This document shows, one piece after another, positions 63,308 to 64,000 of a stretch of DNA of 64,000 nt (the first letter of the stretch is position 1; every line of letters starts with the position of its first letter). Position numbers and translations under genes: made by a program. The notes below the pieces were generated by a model, which saw only the letters and a program-made list of their open reading frames with translations, did not search any database and was not told the DNA's origin. The DNA lies in NCBI RefSeq assembly GCF_031202305.1, contig NZ_CP101731.1:3598501-3662500 (forward strand). Direction: 5' to 3'. Source of the DNA: Pelagibacterium sp. 26DY04. GTDB lineage: Bacteria; Pseudomonadota; Alphaproteobacteria; Rhizobiales; Devosiaceae.

Positions 63308-64000
63308 GTGAGCCTTATGAATTTCCGCACCGCGGCCCTCGCCCTGATATCGTGCCTTCTGGCCGGAACGAGCTTTGCGCAATCGGTCGAAGTCGTCCCG
63401 CGCGAACTCTACCAGGAGCGCATGCGCCAGGAAGGCAACAAGCTGGTCTTTTGCGTCAATCCCCAAGGGGTTCTCGCCGAATTCGAGCGCGACCTCGCCC
63501 AAGCGATCGGCCAAAGCCTTCTGGCCGATGTGGAATATTACGAGATCGGCGAGAACGATTGGCCGACCCGTCCGCTGCCCTATGATTACCGCCTGGTTCT
63601 GACCGAGCAGCAGATGTTCATCATGCTGGCGCAGGAATGCGACGGCTTTTTAGGTTTCCTGCTGTCCCCCAGCAATCCGGCCTGGCTAAGCGTGACCCGG
63701 CCCTATCTCAGCGCCCGCACCGTGCTCGCCACGCGCGACGAACCGGCCGCCTTGACCGATCTGCCGCACGGGGAAACCATCGGTGTGCGCATGATGGCGT
63801 CGGGCGACAACCGCCTGATCCAGTATCTTGCGGCCCAGCCCGAAGACCAGAGTTGGAACCGCACGCCGTATCCGGACAACCAATTGCTGCTCGAGCGCCT
63901 CGCCGACGGAACCGTCGCGGCAGCCATGATCTGGGAATACGGCCTGTTCGGCGCAACCGGCGGCGACCCCGCCGCTGCCGGATACTCTTATACCTACGAT
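63308..64000 (+). CDS. MxaJ/XoxJ-like periplasmic binding protein, partial (runs off window)
   Basis: An open frame from the GTG at 63308 to the window end encodes 231 residues. The ribosome binding site GGGAGGAGGA lies seven to ten bases upstream. A signal peptide (FRTAALALISCLLAGTSFAQ, near 6-25) precedes a type-3 periplasmic-binding fold: NKLVFCVNPQG, VEYYEIGENDWPTRPLP, RPYLSARTVLATRDEP and GETIGVRMMASGDNRL. The last two blocks are typical of MxaJ/XoxJ proteins that help mature PQQ methanol dehydrogenases. With the cytochrome and quinoprotein it completes a G-F-J-like order. The C-terminus is beyond the window. Confidence 0.8.
   Translation, partial: MSLMNFRTAALALISCLLAGTSFAQSVEVVPRELYQERMRQEGNKLVFCVNPQGVLAEFERDLAQAIGQSLLADVEYYEIGENDWPTRPLPYDYRLVLTEQQMFIMLAQECDGFLGFLLSPSNPAWLSVTRPYLSARTVLATRDEPAALTDLPHGETIGVRMMASGDNRLIQYLAAQPEDQSWNRTPYPDNQLLLERLADGTVAAAMIWEYGLFGATGGDPAAAGYSYTYD

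Overview
This is about 64 kb of GC-rich (roughly 62-65% by eye), densely packed alphaproteobacterial chromosome. Several features point to the Hyphomicrobiales: a GTTC-N7-GTTC LexA box in front of an imuA-imuB-dnaE2 cassette, Rhizobiales-type palindromic elements of the AAAAGTGG/ACCGGTTTT kind (one inserted in a ligase gene), a BTLCP cysteine peptidase and a PrtD/PrtE-type secretion pair. A Devosia/Pelagibacterium-like host would fit, but that is a guess. I see no rRNA, tRNA, CRISPR array, insertion sequence or prophage.

Region 1 (1-15.6 kb) is a polysaccharide locus. A minus-strand operon encodes a small anchored protein, an O-antigen ligase/polymerase, a PPP-type phosphatase, a Wzc-like chain-length regulator with tyrosine kinase, and the start of a phosphohexomutase. 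Next come a LapG-like cysteine peptidase and a membrane protein with degenerate GGDEF and EAL domains. A second minus-strand operon encodes a xylan-binding CBM-like secreted protein, UDP-xylose synthase, a membrane GT2 and an epimerase. It is divergent from a GH10 xylanase lipoprotein, with a nested palindrome in between. SARP/BTAD and LuxR-type regulators follow. Together this looks like a dedicated system for making, binding and trimming a xylose-containing, possibly xylan-like, exopolysaccharide. It is the strongest candidate here for an undescribed system.

Region 2 (16.2-22.9 kb) is a type I secretion locus: an acidic repeat protein, a second repeat protein, an ABC exporter with a long Pro/Gly-rich extension and an altered H-loop, and an HlyD-type adaptor. 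No TolC gene is present.

Region 3 (23-30.4 kb) is a second glycan cluster with three GT8 paralogues, a GT92-like and a DXD-type transferase, another ligase/polymerase, and two small paralogous proteins with a ParB/sulfiredoxin-like D-x-NHR motif.

Region 4 (30.5-41.6 kb) is a ten-gene import and oxidation operon: solute-binding protein, Dpp/Opp-type ABC transporter, two FAD amine/amino-acid oxidases, RidA, an FMN hydroxyacid-oxidase homologue with altered active-site residues, and a quinone oxidoreductase, with a divergent LysR regulator.

Region 5 (41.9-51.7 kb) holds a VOC protein, aldose 1-epimerase, the SOS mutagenesis cassette imuA-imuB-dnaE2, and the MBL exonuclease plus ATP-dependent DNA ligase pair.

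Region 6 (51.8-60.4 kb) holds an RND efflux pump with a divergent OmpR-type two-component system, a small secreted protein that shares its upstream 19-bp motif, a kelch protein and an IclR regulator.

Region 7 (60.8-64 kb) is a cytochrome c, PQQ-dehydrogenase and MxaJ/XoxJ-like binding-protein operon, cut by the window end.
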